Below the pieces are notes generated by a model, which was not told where the DNA came from, did no database searches, and saw only the letters and a list, made by a program, of their open reading frames with translations. A stretch of 64,000 nucleotides of DNA, from assembly GCA_037953745.1 (NCBI GenBank), contig JBAKBP010000192.1:217027-281026 (forward strand), in the 5' to 3' direction. The stretch is from Lithodes maja. Lineage: Eukaryota > Arthropoda > Malacostraca > Decapoda > Lithodidae. The position numbers and the translations under genes are program-made. Shown piece by piece: positions 56,151-64,000 of this stretch; the stretch's first letter is position 1, and each line of letters begins with the position of its first letter.

Positions 56151-56990
56151 CCTATATATGGATATACTCAGGCATATACCCCATAGCTGGGGGTGGCTGT
56201 CTCGAGACAGAGCCCGAACAGAAACAACAAAATATATTAAAAAAATAGAACATTCACACATATCTACTGTAGGTCGCCTAGGAGAATGCCCGAAGACCAA
56301 GAACCATGACGAGTCTTCATCAAAAGATTCCCATGTCCCGGATCTCTCGGAGAGGTCTCCAGTCACAGCAGGCAGACACATAGCGGAACTACATCACAAT
56401 GCCCACACACATACTTCCAGGCAGGGCCCTTCATATATATACTGGCTCCCCGGGCCGAGCGCCTGACGGACTATTATCTAGTCCAACAGGCGCCCGACCC
56501 CCACTTCCTACGATCACGGTATCACTCATCTGTTCACAAGCATTCTCCACTCATTCCTATTCATCACAATTTGTCTTGCTGTTCTTCAGTCATCTCTCTA
56601 TCTTCTAACACTTTTTTCACACCATCTGTCCATCTCCTCCGAGGTCTTCCTCTCAATCTATTTCTCATTGTTTCTGACTCATATATTTTCTTTGTAAGCT
56701 TTTTATCACCTATTCGTTCAACATGTCCAAACCAGCATAGCACCCTTCTTTCCACTCTGACCGATAAGGGGTTCTGTTGTCCCACTCTCCTACGTACCTC
56801 TTCATTCCTCAATCTGTCTCTACGCGTCACTCCACACATATTCCTCAAACTGCTCATATCCATCACATCCAACCTTTTTTGTGTCTTAAGACCTCATGTC
56901 TCATCCCCATACACCACTGTTGGTACAACTATCCCTTGGTGCATAGCACTTTTAGCTTTCATTCCGAGATTTCTCACCTCCAACAAAATT
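56140..56990 (-). pseudogene. RTE-like LINE (LINE-C) C-terminal region and 3' UTR
   Basis: On the minus strand 56564-56990 reads KAKSAMHQGIVVPTVVYGDE, a stop, then MDVMDMSSLRNMCGVTRRDR, LCWFGHVERIGDKKLTK and RGRPRRRWTDGVKKVL, a C-terminal tail typical of RTE-type LINEs. A frameshift near 56567 precedes NEWRMLV-type codons. 56140-56500 is the 3' untranslated region shared with 24620-25090. The RT domain itself is missing. Confidence 0.75.
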
Positions 56991-57004
56991 CCCATTGCTC
57001 AGTT

Positions 57005-57215
57005 TGGTAGTTTACCTAAATCACTTTGAATCTGAAATAAGTGCGATGGATAATATAATTGATTTGCAAATTCTTTATCGTCAGCACGTTTTGAGATTTT
57101 ACATGACAGTCCATCATCAATATAATGTGTGAATAATAATCAGAATGGGTCCAAACACTGATAATTGTGGCTCAACATTTGTTTTCAATTATCCAATTAG
57201 AAGTTTTCGTAAATT
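57005..57215 (-). pseudogene. CR1/Rex1-like RT fragment
   Basis: Minus-strand codons read DGLSCKISKRADD at about 57085-57125, matching the segment around the FADD box of LINE-A relatives, with a decayed SVLGP-type block upstream at about 57150-57165. Only about 200 bp can be recognised. Confidence 0.55.
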
Positions 57216-57654
57216 AGGAAAAGAATGGTACAACTAACAGCTTGATTACTTAAGTCCTTTCTGAGTTATGAGAGGTTAAGGTTTAGGTTTCTAGAGTTTT
57301 CGTAATTAATAGACACCTAAGACATATAGATGTAGTGCATTTCGTTTCCTAACGATATGCACTCTATTACAACCAGAACATTACATTCGGAAGCCCTAAT
57401 TAACAATATATATGTAAGACCTAACAAACAATTCACAATTATCTAATATCTAGCAGATAACTCGTACCGGAATATCAAACTCCAACAGAATATTCATTGG
57501 TAACTACATCGGCCAATAGTCCAGCTTCTCTCTTTGAAAATGGCAACATATTTACATTTCTAGAAACAAATATATGATATACTTAGTCAACACGTACAGA
57601 ACACACAATCATATATAATCAGATTTTCTTCTGTCCCCATGAGGAATAGTTTTG
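57216..57654. other. Unassigned AT-rich spacer
   Basis: No gene recognised. Confidence 0.4.
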
Positions 57655-57975
57655 CATTTGTTCTATGTGTATGAAGGAGACAAGAAGCAAAGCTGCCTGC
57701 AACAAATGTCTCCCCCAAAGTTGAGTGATAGTTGCTACTTTGAACCTTTTTTTTCTTTGATGTATTGGAAAGAAGTGTGGTGTGCTTGTTCAGCGTATTG
57801 GAATGAATAGGGGGAGGAGGTGTTTATGAGAGCTAGCTGGATTACTATGTGTAGGTGATACCCAAACAGAAACAGGGAGGGAAGCCAGACAAATGAAACA
57901 AAAGTTCCAGCAACACCTTATCACATGCCTATGAGGCCTCCCCTGGGTATTGCCCTGCTCGATTGGTGTCTACAA
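57655..57975 (-). mobile_element. Internally deleted LINE-B derivative, second copy
   Basis: Same structure as 26865-27245: LINE-B 3' terminal block (GAAGGAGACAAGAAGCAAAG) at the left, then directly GTGTGGTGTGCTTGTTCAG and the block CCTTATCACATGCCTATGAG to GGTGTCTACAA at the right. No coding sequence in between. Confidence 0.65.
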
Positions 57976-58387
57976 CCTCCCCACAAGAGAGGAAAGGGGA
58001 AAAAAACCCGGTTGAGGTAGTGAAGGTGGGGTTGGACATTTGGCAGTGACTGTACGGTTGTCACTCGGGGAATGCCTCCCACATTCCGAGTCTGTTGGTT
58101 CTGGTGTATTTTTCCAACCGTTGTTTAATTTCCGTGCATGCATGGCTGGCGCTGCTATTCTGCCCCGCACTCACAACTGAGTAACGCCTTCAATACTAAA
58201 TTTGGCATAGATGTTATCTATGTATCTTTGTGTCTCTACATCACCAATGTTGTATACGTATTTAGGTTTACCATGGTCTTTCTTCATAGTTTCATACTAT
58301 TTTTTCTTAGGCTTTGTGAAATTATTGTAATTCACTATGATACTAGTGTTTCTTACAAGTGTGTGTATCTGTTATTTTAAGATTTGC

Positions 58388-58416
58388 CTGATGATGGAGT
58401 AAGTGTGTCCGAAACG
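58388..58416 (+). ncRNA. Candidate hammerhead ribozyme core in the Penelope pLTR
   Basis: CTGATGA (58388-58394), a short stem-loop with GGA/TCC pairing (58396-58410), then GAAACG (58411-58416). CUGAUGA and GAAA are the two invariant core strands of a hammerhead. Hammerheads are known from Penelope-like element pLTRs. Stem II is only three base pairs and I could not confirm stems I and III, so this may be a relic. Confidence 0.4.
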
Positions 58417-58481
58417 TTGCAATAAATATAGACAAGATGAACTTGCTTTTCTATCACGCCCTGGTGTTTATCTTCATTATA

Positions 58482-58539
58482 TTATATATATATATATATA
58501 TATATCCGGTATATATATTATTAGATTTTTTCTTGTACT

Positions 58540-58613
<74 letters not shown>
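58482..58613. repeat. (TA)n and (GA)n microsatellites
   Basis: (TA)n with a central CCGGTATATA at about 58485-58518, and about 35 GA units at 58544-58613, inside the Penelope-like element. Arg/Glu-repeat and Ser/Leu-repeat frames here are artefacts. Confidence 0.95.
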
Positions 58614-58616
<3 letters not shown>

Positions 58617-58798
58617 TCTTGTCCACTCGATTTCGTTCAAAACAATAAACTACATTTCCTTGATACAATGATTATATATAATAATGGTCACTGACCATTT
58701 TAAGTATAACAAGTATAGAAATTCAACTCTTGTAGATTCATATATTAATTTTTTCTCCAACCATCATATTAAAGTAAAACTGTAAATGTTTTTCAGGT

Positions 58799-58981
58799 AT
58801 GTTTCTAAGATCATTAAGGATATGTAACCCAGAATTCATAAATAAAGAATACAAACAAATATATAATCTAGCCAAAACACTCTGCTATCCTCAAAGTCTT
58901 GTTGATCAAAGTTTAGCCAAAGCCGAAAATCACTTCTATAATGTAAGTAATGAAGCTCCCTTTTCAACGAAAATCTCTTAG
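58799..58981 (+). pseudogene. Penelope-like linker between RT and GIY-YIG
   Basis: 60 codons ending at the stop at 58981 (MFLRSLRICNPEFINKEYKQ, LVDQSLAKAENHFYNVSNE). It matches the typical segment before the endonuclease of Penelope proteins. Codons in another frame (SLVLPYHDELTPLATSIK) continue beyond the stop and contain the sequence that was amplified in the 29-bp array. Confidence 0.7.
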
Positions 58982-58999
58982 TTTTGCCATATCACGATG

Positions 59000-59322
59000 A
59001 ATTAACACCACTCGCAACATCTATCAAGAATTAACACCACTCGCAACATCTATCAAGAATTAACACCACTCGCAACATCTATCAAGAATTAACACCACTC
59101 GCAACATCTATCAAGAATTAACACCACTCGCAACATCTATCAAGAATTAACACCACTCGCAACATCTATCAAGAATTAACACCACTCGCAACATCTATCA
59201 AGAATTAACACCACTCGCAACATCTATCAAGAATTAACACCACTCGTAACATCTATCAAGAATTAACACCACTCGCAACATCTATCAAGAATTAACACCA
59301 CTCGCAACATCTATCAAGAATT
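59000..59322 (+). repeat. 29-bp tandem array derived from Penelope coding sequence
   Basis: About 11 nearly identical copies of AATTAACACCACTCGCAACA plus TCTATCAAG, spacing 29 bp (59000, 59029 and so on). Only one variant base was noticed (CTCGTAAC near 59246). The unit is in the position and frame where the Penelope linker meets the GIY-YIG domain and encodes ELTPLATSIK in the expected frame, so it is an expansion of element coding DNA. 29 is not a multiple of three, so the array breaks the frame. Confidence 0.9.
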
Positions 59323-59329
59323 GGAATAT

Positions 59330-59511
59330 AAATGTAGTATTCAATTATGAAAACACCGTCGAGTCTACTTTGATAAAAAAAACAGCCCTAAAAATTATGC
59401 AGATGGTGTATATTTAATTCCGTGTAAATGATGTATTGACATATACATAGGACAAACTGGAAAACAGATTAGAGGTAAGAGTTAAACAACACCAACAATC
59501 AGTAACGTCAG
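59330..59511 (+). pseudogene. GIY-YIG endonuclease start (Penelope-like)
   Basis: After the array: WNINVVFNYENTVESTLIKK-type codons, then VYLIPCK, a stop, and IDIYIGQTGKQ, the first strand pair of a GIY-YIG nuclease (here VYL and YIG). Two frame changes or stops are visible. The domain is interrupted by the N run. Confidence 0.7.
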
Positions 59512-59711
59512 NNNNNNNNNNNNNNNNNNNNNNNNNNNNNNNNNNNNNNNNNNNNNNNNNNNNNNNNNNNNNNNNNNNNNNNNNNNNNNNNNNNNNNNNN
59601 NNNNNNNNNNNNNNNNNNNNNNNNNNNNNNNNNNNNNNNNNNNNNNNNNNNNNNNNNNNNNNNNNNNNNNNNNNNNNNNNNNNNNNNNNNNNNNNNNNNN
59701 NNNNNNNNNNN
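59512..59711. other. Assembly gap (200 N)
   Basis: Exactly 200 unknown bases, a conventional scaffold-gap placeholder, so the true distance and adjacency between the Penelope-like and gypsy-type elements are unknown. Confidence 0.99.
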
Positions 59712-59987
59712 AGCTCAGCCGTTTGATAGTTCGTGGACTACTCAAACCTTATAGGCTATGACAAACTTATACAATTATCTTCATCAAAAAGAAAGAGTTT
59801 TTATATGATTTTTATATTTTAATATGTTTTTTCCCGGCTGCACTATAAGGGCAGCCTATTTTCTTCTATACCAAACGCTCAACAATCCTGCTTTACGACC
59901 CAATACGCTGGGCTACAACCGCGAGCCAACAAGCACCAAGCGCAAAATACTACTCAAACCAAAGCAGGAGGCTACCCGTGTGTCAAT
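59712..59987 (-). other. Sequence downstream of the gypsy-type ORF
   Basis: About 275 bp between the gap and the ORF stop. No LTR could be identified; the part with the integrase and the 3' LTR is either deleted or lies in the gap. Confidence 0.4.
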
Positions 59988-62900
59988 TTACCCAGGATCA
60001 TATACCCCTGAACGACCACATGCAACCTCGTTGTCACAACCGGCAATATGGCTTATGTCCAGGTTATATACCAATAACCTGAGTGACCACCTGGTCAGCC
60101 TCATATTCCGATTGTGAAACGGGTCCAAGATCTTGAGAGGGTAATGATCTGGGTAAACTACACCGACCGGACCATAGGCTGGAACATAGATCTCGAAATG
60201 CCCCAGCGCATCATTGTCCTTTTCACTTTCATTCATCAGGCTCTGACACGTTGCTGGTGCATTCTTAAGTCCGTAGGGCATAACATTGCACTGGTAGGTA
60301 CTTCCGTCCACAACAAAACCACATACCTCTCCAGCACGCTCGGACAAAGCTACAAGCAACGACCACTCACGACATTCCTCATCCCTCAGAGCCTTCGTCC
60401 ACACGTAATCCAGCTCTGCTTGCACCATAGGCTGTCGAGCAGGATTTATACGGCAGGGAATTAAACTGAGCCTTGCACTATCTCCAGCCTGCATGTCGGA
60501 TTCTACCCCGTACCTCAGGCCTGGAGAAGCAACAAACATGCGAAAGTACTGCCATAGCCTAGTAAATAACTGCCTTGCACTGTCTCCACGAACAACATGC
60601 CTTGTGCCCTCCCACAACCCAGCCGAGACCGCAGCTTCTAACCTGTAGTCTCCCTCCTTCTCCACCTTCGTCCCTAGAACAGCCAGGTCATGAGAGGGAC
60701 AATCAGTACCACCCGTGCAGTCACTCCCACAGTTCATTATAGCTAAGGCTTCCCCGCCGATACCGTACATGCGCACCCCCACATTCCTTGTGACGACATC
60801 TGCCTGCGCAGCATCACCGCTTTTAGCGACATGGCCAGATACAGTCGGTCTGTGGTAGGGCTGTTGCATTAGACTAGAGCAGCATTGGGAGGCTATGTGA
60901 CGACCGGGCACTGCGATACCACAGCCGACCCTACCAATCTGCTCAATGTCCTCCTTTTGACCACCACCCTTGGCAGCCATGGGTCGACCCTGACCTGGCA
61001 ACCATGCCAAGGCCTCGTCGCCCACCTTAAACCACCGAAACAACGAGGCTAACGGTCTTTTAACAGTCACATGACCTGCCTGCGGAACATCTCGCACCGC
61101 CCGAGTTGTGAGACTCAGGGGCTCGGCACGACCAGTGGGGTATGAACCGAGCTGGTGCTGGAGTGCTGCACACTGCTGCTCAGACAGGTGCTCTAGCGCT
61201 TCCACAGCCACCAGACTCGTGTCCCCCGCCCACTGCTTCGCCGAGACATGACAATCCCTACTCTCCTCCACCTGTGCCCTACTGCCCCCCTCTCCTTCTC
61301 CACCTTGGCCGCGGCAGACCAACGCAGGGACAGTAGGCTGCTCAGGTGGTTGCCTCACAAACTCCTCCAACAGGTTCACATGACATGCTTCCCCGTCCTC
61401 GTGTTTAATCTCGACAGCACCATTACCACACTTCTGAACTTCCGGATCCTCCAACTGCAGTTTACAAATATCTGAGGGAACCAACCTGTCTAGATGCTTC
61501 CGAAGCAACCCAAGTCCTTCCCCAATATCAAACTGAGCAACCCTTTTTTCTCTCCGTGTGCAACGTTGCTGCCCCGGAGTCTCTTCCGGCCCTACCTCCT
61601 CACTAACTGTGACAGGTCCTGGGGCCTCTCCAGACTCCAACATAGGTGCCAATACTAAATCACCCAGGAGAGCCGCCGAGTCAAAACTCTTAAAACCAAC
61701 TCCAGCTTTAGCCTCCTCCTGTTGATCGTTCCTCTGCTGGTCTGAAGACGGAGGACTAGGCTGTGACACTTTATCTGCCCGAGCTCGGGTGACAACACAC
61801 GCCATGGGTTGTGTCTGGCACCGCTCGACCCACTCTTGCTCTTCCCTACTCACGTCGGCCGTCCTCTCGGCAACGACTAAGGGTAGAACCTCAGAAGCGG
61901 GCATTGCAAAGTCGTTGCCGAGAAGAAGGTCGACGCCCTCCACTGGCAGTTTCTCCACAATCCCAACATCCAATTCACGTGCCACACCATCCACCTCCAA
62001 CTCCAACCGCACCAGCGGGTATGACCGAGTTGCATTAATACCCTGCACCACTACCACCCGAGCCGCATTTATAGGGTAGCCAGTCAAATTGTTCATCAGA
62101 GTCTGGGAAGCACCTGTATCACGCAAGACCTCTACTCCATGCTTGCGCCCCGCCCACATCACGCAACCCCGTCCTCTATGGTCGCAAAAAACATCCTGAG
62201 CAGGGTTCGAGCCTCCCAGGTGCTTCTGCATTGGCTGTGCCTCAGCCTCTGACGAACTGCCCCGGGCAAACTCAGAAGACTTCGGAGACACACCAATGTT
62301 GCAGGCCAAAGACACAGCTGCTGTAGGTGGTTTGCTAGGACAGACTCTTGCAAAGTGCCCCTTTTCATGACAAAGATAACACTCCAACTCCCCTCTGGGC
62401 TTCCCTTGGTACTGGGAAGGGCCCGGCCCCTTCTTAAATGGGATGGTGTTAGTCTTGTGGTCAGTCTTGGTATCATAGCTCTTGTACTTGTTTGCATAAT
62501 GTATATCACTAACTCGGGGGGGTGGGGTGTCACGCCCCTTGTTACCTGCCTCACTACGCTGGGCAGACCCGCACCCACGAATTAATGATAGCCGGAGGTC
62601 AGCCATCTCAGCTGCCTCCTGTAGAGTTTTAGGGTTCTTTTCTTTAATAGTTAAAGTCATATCTGCACCAGTACACTTATAAAACTGCTCGAGCAGAAAC
62701 AGCTCAGTCAACTGTTCGGCCGTCTCAGCTTTCTCAGAACGTGTCCAGTTAGCAAGTGCATCTTTTAAGTCCCGGGCATGTTCAAGAAAGGTCGCCTCCC
62801 TAGTCTTCGTAACACCCCGAAACTTCAATCGATATGTTTCTGGTTGCAACTCGTATGCCCGTAGGACAGCTCTCTTCAATACTGGGTAGTCAATGCAAGA

Positions 62901-63803
62901 CTCTAAAGGCAGTGCATCATAAGCCTTCAGACCCTTACCCGTAAGTCTTGAGGAGACTAGAGCTGCCCACTTCTCTTCAGGCCAATTATGCTCCCTACAC
63001 TTCTTCTCAAAACGATTAAAAAATTCTGTGACTTCAGTTTCACTAAATGCCGGCACCAACTTGACTAAGTGGGACAAGGACTGTTCTCTTACTTGGCCCT
63101 CACGGCCCATCCGAGTCCCTGTCGATTCTGCACGAGTCTTATCTAAATCTATTTGAGCACAATATTTCTCTGAGTCGTACCTAAGCTCAGCCTCATGCCT
63201 CCTGGTTTCATTCTCCGCCTCAATCTCATGCTGCTTCTCCTGCTTCCTAGCCTCAATCTCATGCTTCCTAGTCTCAGCCTCAATCTCATACTTCCTAGAC
63301 TCAATTTTAGCAAGCTCAAGTCTAAATATCATCTCAGGAGACAGGCCGGAAGAGGGAGCTGCCACTACTGAAGGAGGGGGGGCAAGAACTGGGGAACCAC
63401 CATACGCACCGCCCGAGGGCACTCCAATCTTCCAATTCTCATCCCTCTGTGGGAGGGTGCTAACCTCCGGTACTTGAGTGGACGGCACTGTGGGAGTCGA
63501 GTGAGAGGGGATCTGGGGAGGAACCCCCCCAAACGCCCTCTCCTCCGAAACCCCATGTCGCCCACGCAACACCCAGGAAATCAGCTCCCCCTTGGACATC
63601 CCTCCTACATTGGATAGACCCAGAACCTTGGCTATCAGGTGCAAGCCATAAACATTCACCCCATTCAGCCTCTCCTCCGTCACATGGTACTGCTTACTCA
63701 CAAAAAGTCTAGCATCCTCCTCACTAGTTACTAACGGCACCTCCTCAAATAGCATCTCTCGCTCCTCGTCAATACTAGGGCCCGACATACTGAAGTTCAC
63801 CAA
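59988..63803 (-). CDS. gag-pol: Ty3/gypsy-type gag-protease ORF with depleted pol
   Basis: One uninterrupted frame of 1271 codons. Residues 1 to about 100 resemble the N-terminal gag of animal gypsy elements; 165-225 is a charged coiled coil with repeated HEIEA motifs; about 255-440 is the capsid-like region (FFNRFEKKCREHNWPEEKW, LFLLEQFYKCTGADM). A perfect CX2CX4HX4C zinc knuckle lies at 475-488. The protease motif LRDTGAS has its aspartate at about 562, with LLLGNDF downstream. Beyond that only fragments remain: CHVNLLEEFVRQ, FKVGDEALAWLPGQG (integrase tail-like), INPARQPMVQAELDY (RT entry), MPYGLKNAPAT at about 1175 and VVYPDHYPLKILD at about 1210 (RNase H-like). The RT palm with its catalytic box and the integrase core are absent. 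Confidence 0.8.
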   Translation of the reverse strand: MVNFSMSGPSIDEEREMLFEEVPLVTSEEDARLFVSKQYHVTEERLNGVNVYGLHLIAKVLGLSNVGGMSKGELISWVLRGRHGVSEERAFGGVPPQIPSHSTPTVPSTQVPEVSTLPQRDENWKIGVPSGGAYGGSPVLAPPPSVVAAPSSGLSPEMIFRLELAKIESRKYEIEAETRKHEIEARKQEKQHEIEAENETRRHEAELRYDSEKYCAQIDLDKTRAESTGTRMGREGQVREQSLSHLVKLVPAFSETEVTEFFNRFEKKCREHNWPEEKWAALVSSRLTGKGLKAYDALPLESCIDYPVLKRAVLRAYELQPETYRLKFRGVTKTREATFLEHARDLKDALANWTRSEKAETAEQLTELFLLEQFYKCTGADMTLTIKEKNPKTLQEAAEMADLRLSLIRGCGSAQRSEAGNKGRDTPPPRVSDIHYANKYKSYDTKTDHKTNTIPFKKGPGPSQYQGKPRGELECYLCHEKGHFARVCPSKPPTAAVSLACNIGVSPKSSEFARGSSSEAEAQPMQKHLGGSNPAQDVFCDHRGRGCVMWAGRKHGVEVLRDTGASQTLMNNLTGYPINAARVVVVQGINATRSYPLVRLELEVDGVARELDVGIVEKLPVEGVDLLLGNDFAMPASEVLPLVVAERTADVSREEQEWVERCQTQPMACVVTRARADKVSQPSPPSSDQQRNDQQEEAKAGVGFKSFDSAALLGDLVLAPMLESGEAPGPVTVSEEVGPEETPGQQRCTRREKRVAQFDIGEGLGLLRKHLDRLVPSDICKLQLEDPEVQKCGNGAVEIKHEDGEACHVNLLEEFVRQPPEQPTVPALVCRGQGGEGEGGSRAQVEESRDCHVSAKQWAGDTSLVAVEALEHLSEQQCAALQHQLGSYPTGRAEPLSLTTRAVRDVPQAGHVTVKRPLASLFRWFKVGDEALAWLPGQGRPMAAKGGGQKEDIEQIGRVGCGIAVPGRHIASQCCSSLMQQPYHRPTVSGHVAKSGDAAQADVVTRNVGVRMYGIGGEALAIMNCGSDCTGGTDCPSHDLAVLGTKVEKEGDYRLEAAVSAGLWEGTRHVVRGDSARQLFTRLWQYFRMFVASPGLRYGVESDMQAGDSARLSLIPCRINPARQPMVQAELDYVWTKALRDEECREWSLLVALSERAGEVCGFVVDGSTYQCNVMPYGLKNAPATCQSLMNESEKDNDALGHFEIYVPAYGPVGVVYPDHYPLKILDPFHNRNMRLTRWSLRLLVYNLDISHIAGCDNEVACGRSGVYDPG

Positions 63804-63990
63804 AAAATTCTCGAGACAAAAGTGTTAAACTCCCTTATGCAAGCACTAATTACTAAATTAACTGGAGTCTCTTAAATGCTCTCCTAATTGCCTTACAAAA
63901 AAAAATATTCTTCAATATGTACGCTAAAGTACCAACAAACAAATGTTGTACAACTCTGCAAAAAATTATACTGTTCACAAAATCCTAAGC
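63804..63990 (-). other. Gypsy-type untranslated leader
   Basis: About 190 bp, AT-rich, between the probable primer-binding site at the window edge and the first gag methionine. No other feature. Confidence 0.5.
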
Positions 63991-64000
63991 AAGGTCGCCA
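63991..64000 (-). promoter_or_regulatory. Probable primer-binding site at the window edge
   Basis: The minus strand begins TGGCGACCTT. A TGG start complementary to a tRNA CCA end is expected immediately after a 5' LTR, and TGGCGACC is a sequence I recall at this position in other gypsy-type elements. The LTR itself would lie just outside the window. Confidence 0.5.

Larger units (their letters stand above)
58170..59511 (+). mobile_element. Penelope-like element, 5'/LTR-like part and C-terminal coding part, cut by the assembly gap
   Basis: About 58170-58450 is an untranslated pLTR-like segment ending in the characteristic CCGAAACGTTGCAATAAA phrase found near ends of Penelope-like elements. 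After TA and GA microsatellites, coding remnants appear from about 58620: NNKLHFLDTMIIYNNGHF and SYINFFSNHHIKVKL (RT C-terminus), then SLRICNPEFINKEYKQIYNL and LCYPQSLVDQSL (linker), then a region with VYLIPCK and IDIYIGQTGKQ, the GIY-YIG endonuclease start. The domain order RT then GIY-YIG is diagnostic. Most of the RT is absent and the endonuclease runs into the N gap. Confidence 0.8.

Noticed and set aside
58437..58694. Arg-Glu repeat protein
   Set aside because: Produced by the GA microsatellite inside the Penelope-like element.
59000..59322. CRISPR-like array
   Set aside because: Units are directly contiguous with no spacers, and the context is a eukaryotic Penelope-like element.
61142..61475. 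Plus-strand frames antisense to the gypsy-type ORF (also 61789-62079 and 62355-62585)
   Set aside because: They are shadows of the long minus-strand frame with its zinc knuckle and protease motifs.

Overview
This window looks like repeat-dominated animal DNA, most likely from a decapod crustacean. I infer that from memory: several LINE proteins resemble ones common in crab and shrimp annotations, and the DNA is rich in TA, TG and GA microsatellites. I see no convincing host gene, rRNA or functional tRNA. Almost everything I can name is a mobile element or a tandem repeat, and a 200-N run at 59512-59711 marks an assembly gap.

Layout. 1-5410 and 8545-8816: a 41-bp minisatellite, split by a decayed CR1/Rex1-like LINE (5411-8480). 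9055-10495: a foldback element whose inverted arms enclose a 31-bp minisatellite. 10858-11223: two small TTAA-flanked elements that share a TTAA. 11609-18866: a complete young BEL/Pao retrotransposon on the minus strand, with two 560-bp LTRs, an ATACT target duplication, a tRNA-Tyr-type primer site, and gag-pol broken by one frameshift. 19250-20650: remnant of another non-LTR reverse transcriptase. 21700-27250: low-complexity DNA with a 34-bp minisatellite, a tRNA-derived SINE, a TTAA MITE and LINE pieces.

31205-38150: one LINE copy (called LINE-B here) on the minus strand, interrupted by a precise 3264-bp TG...CA element with a GTTA duplication and by a 491-bp TTAA MITE. 38165-42300: an RTE-like LINE and two further LINE-B copies. 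43100-45735: a 24-bp minisatellite with 120-bp higher-order structure, split by a CR1-like LINE. 46190-57975: more LINE-B, SINE and RTE-like copies, TA arrays and a triplicated 330-bp tRNA-related unit. 58170-59511: a Penelope-like element with a possible hammerhead core, whose own coding sequence has been amplified into a 29-bp tandem array. 59988-63803: a 1271-codon Ty3/gypsy-type gag-pro reading frame with a depleted and possibly shuffled pol part; the window ends on its probable primer-binding site.

The genes do not form a host pathway. They are autonomous retroelements (BEL/Pao, several LINE clades, Penelope, gypsy) and the non-autonomous elements that depend on them or on DNA transposases (SINEs, internally deleted LINEs, TTAA MITEs). 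Nesting gives a relative order: LINE-B is older than the 3264-bp element and the 491-bp MITE, and the minisatellites are older than the LINE and SINE that split them.
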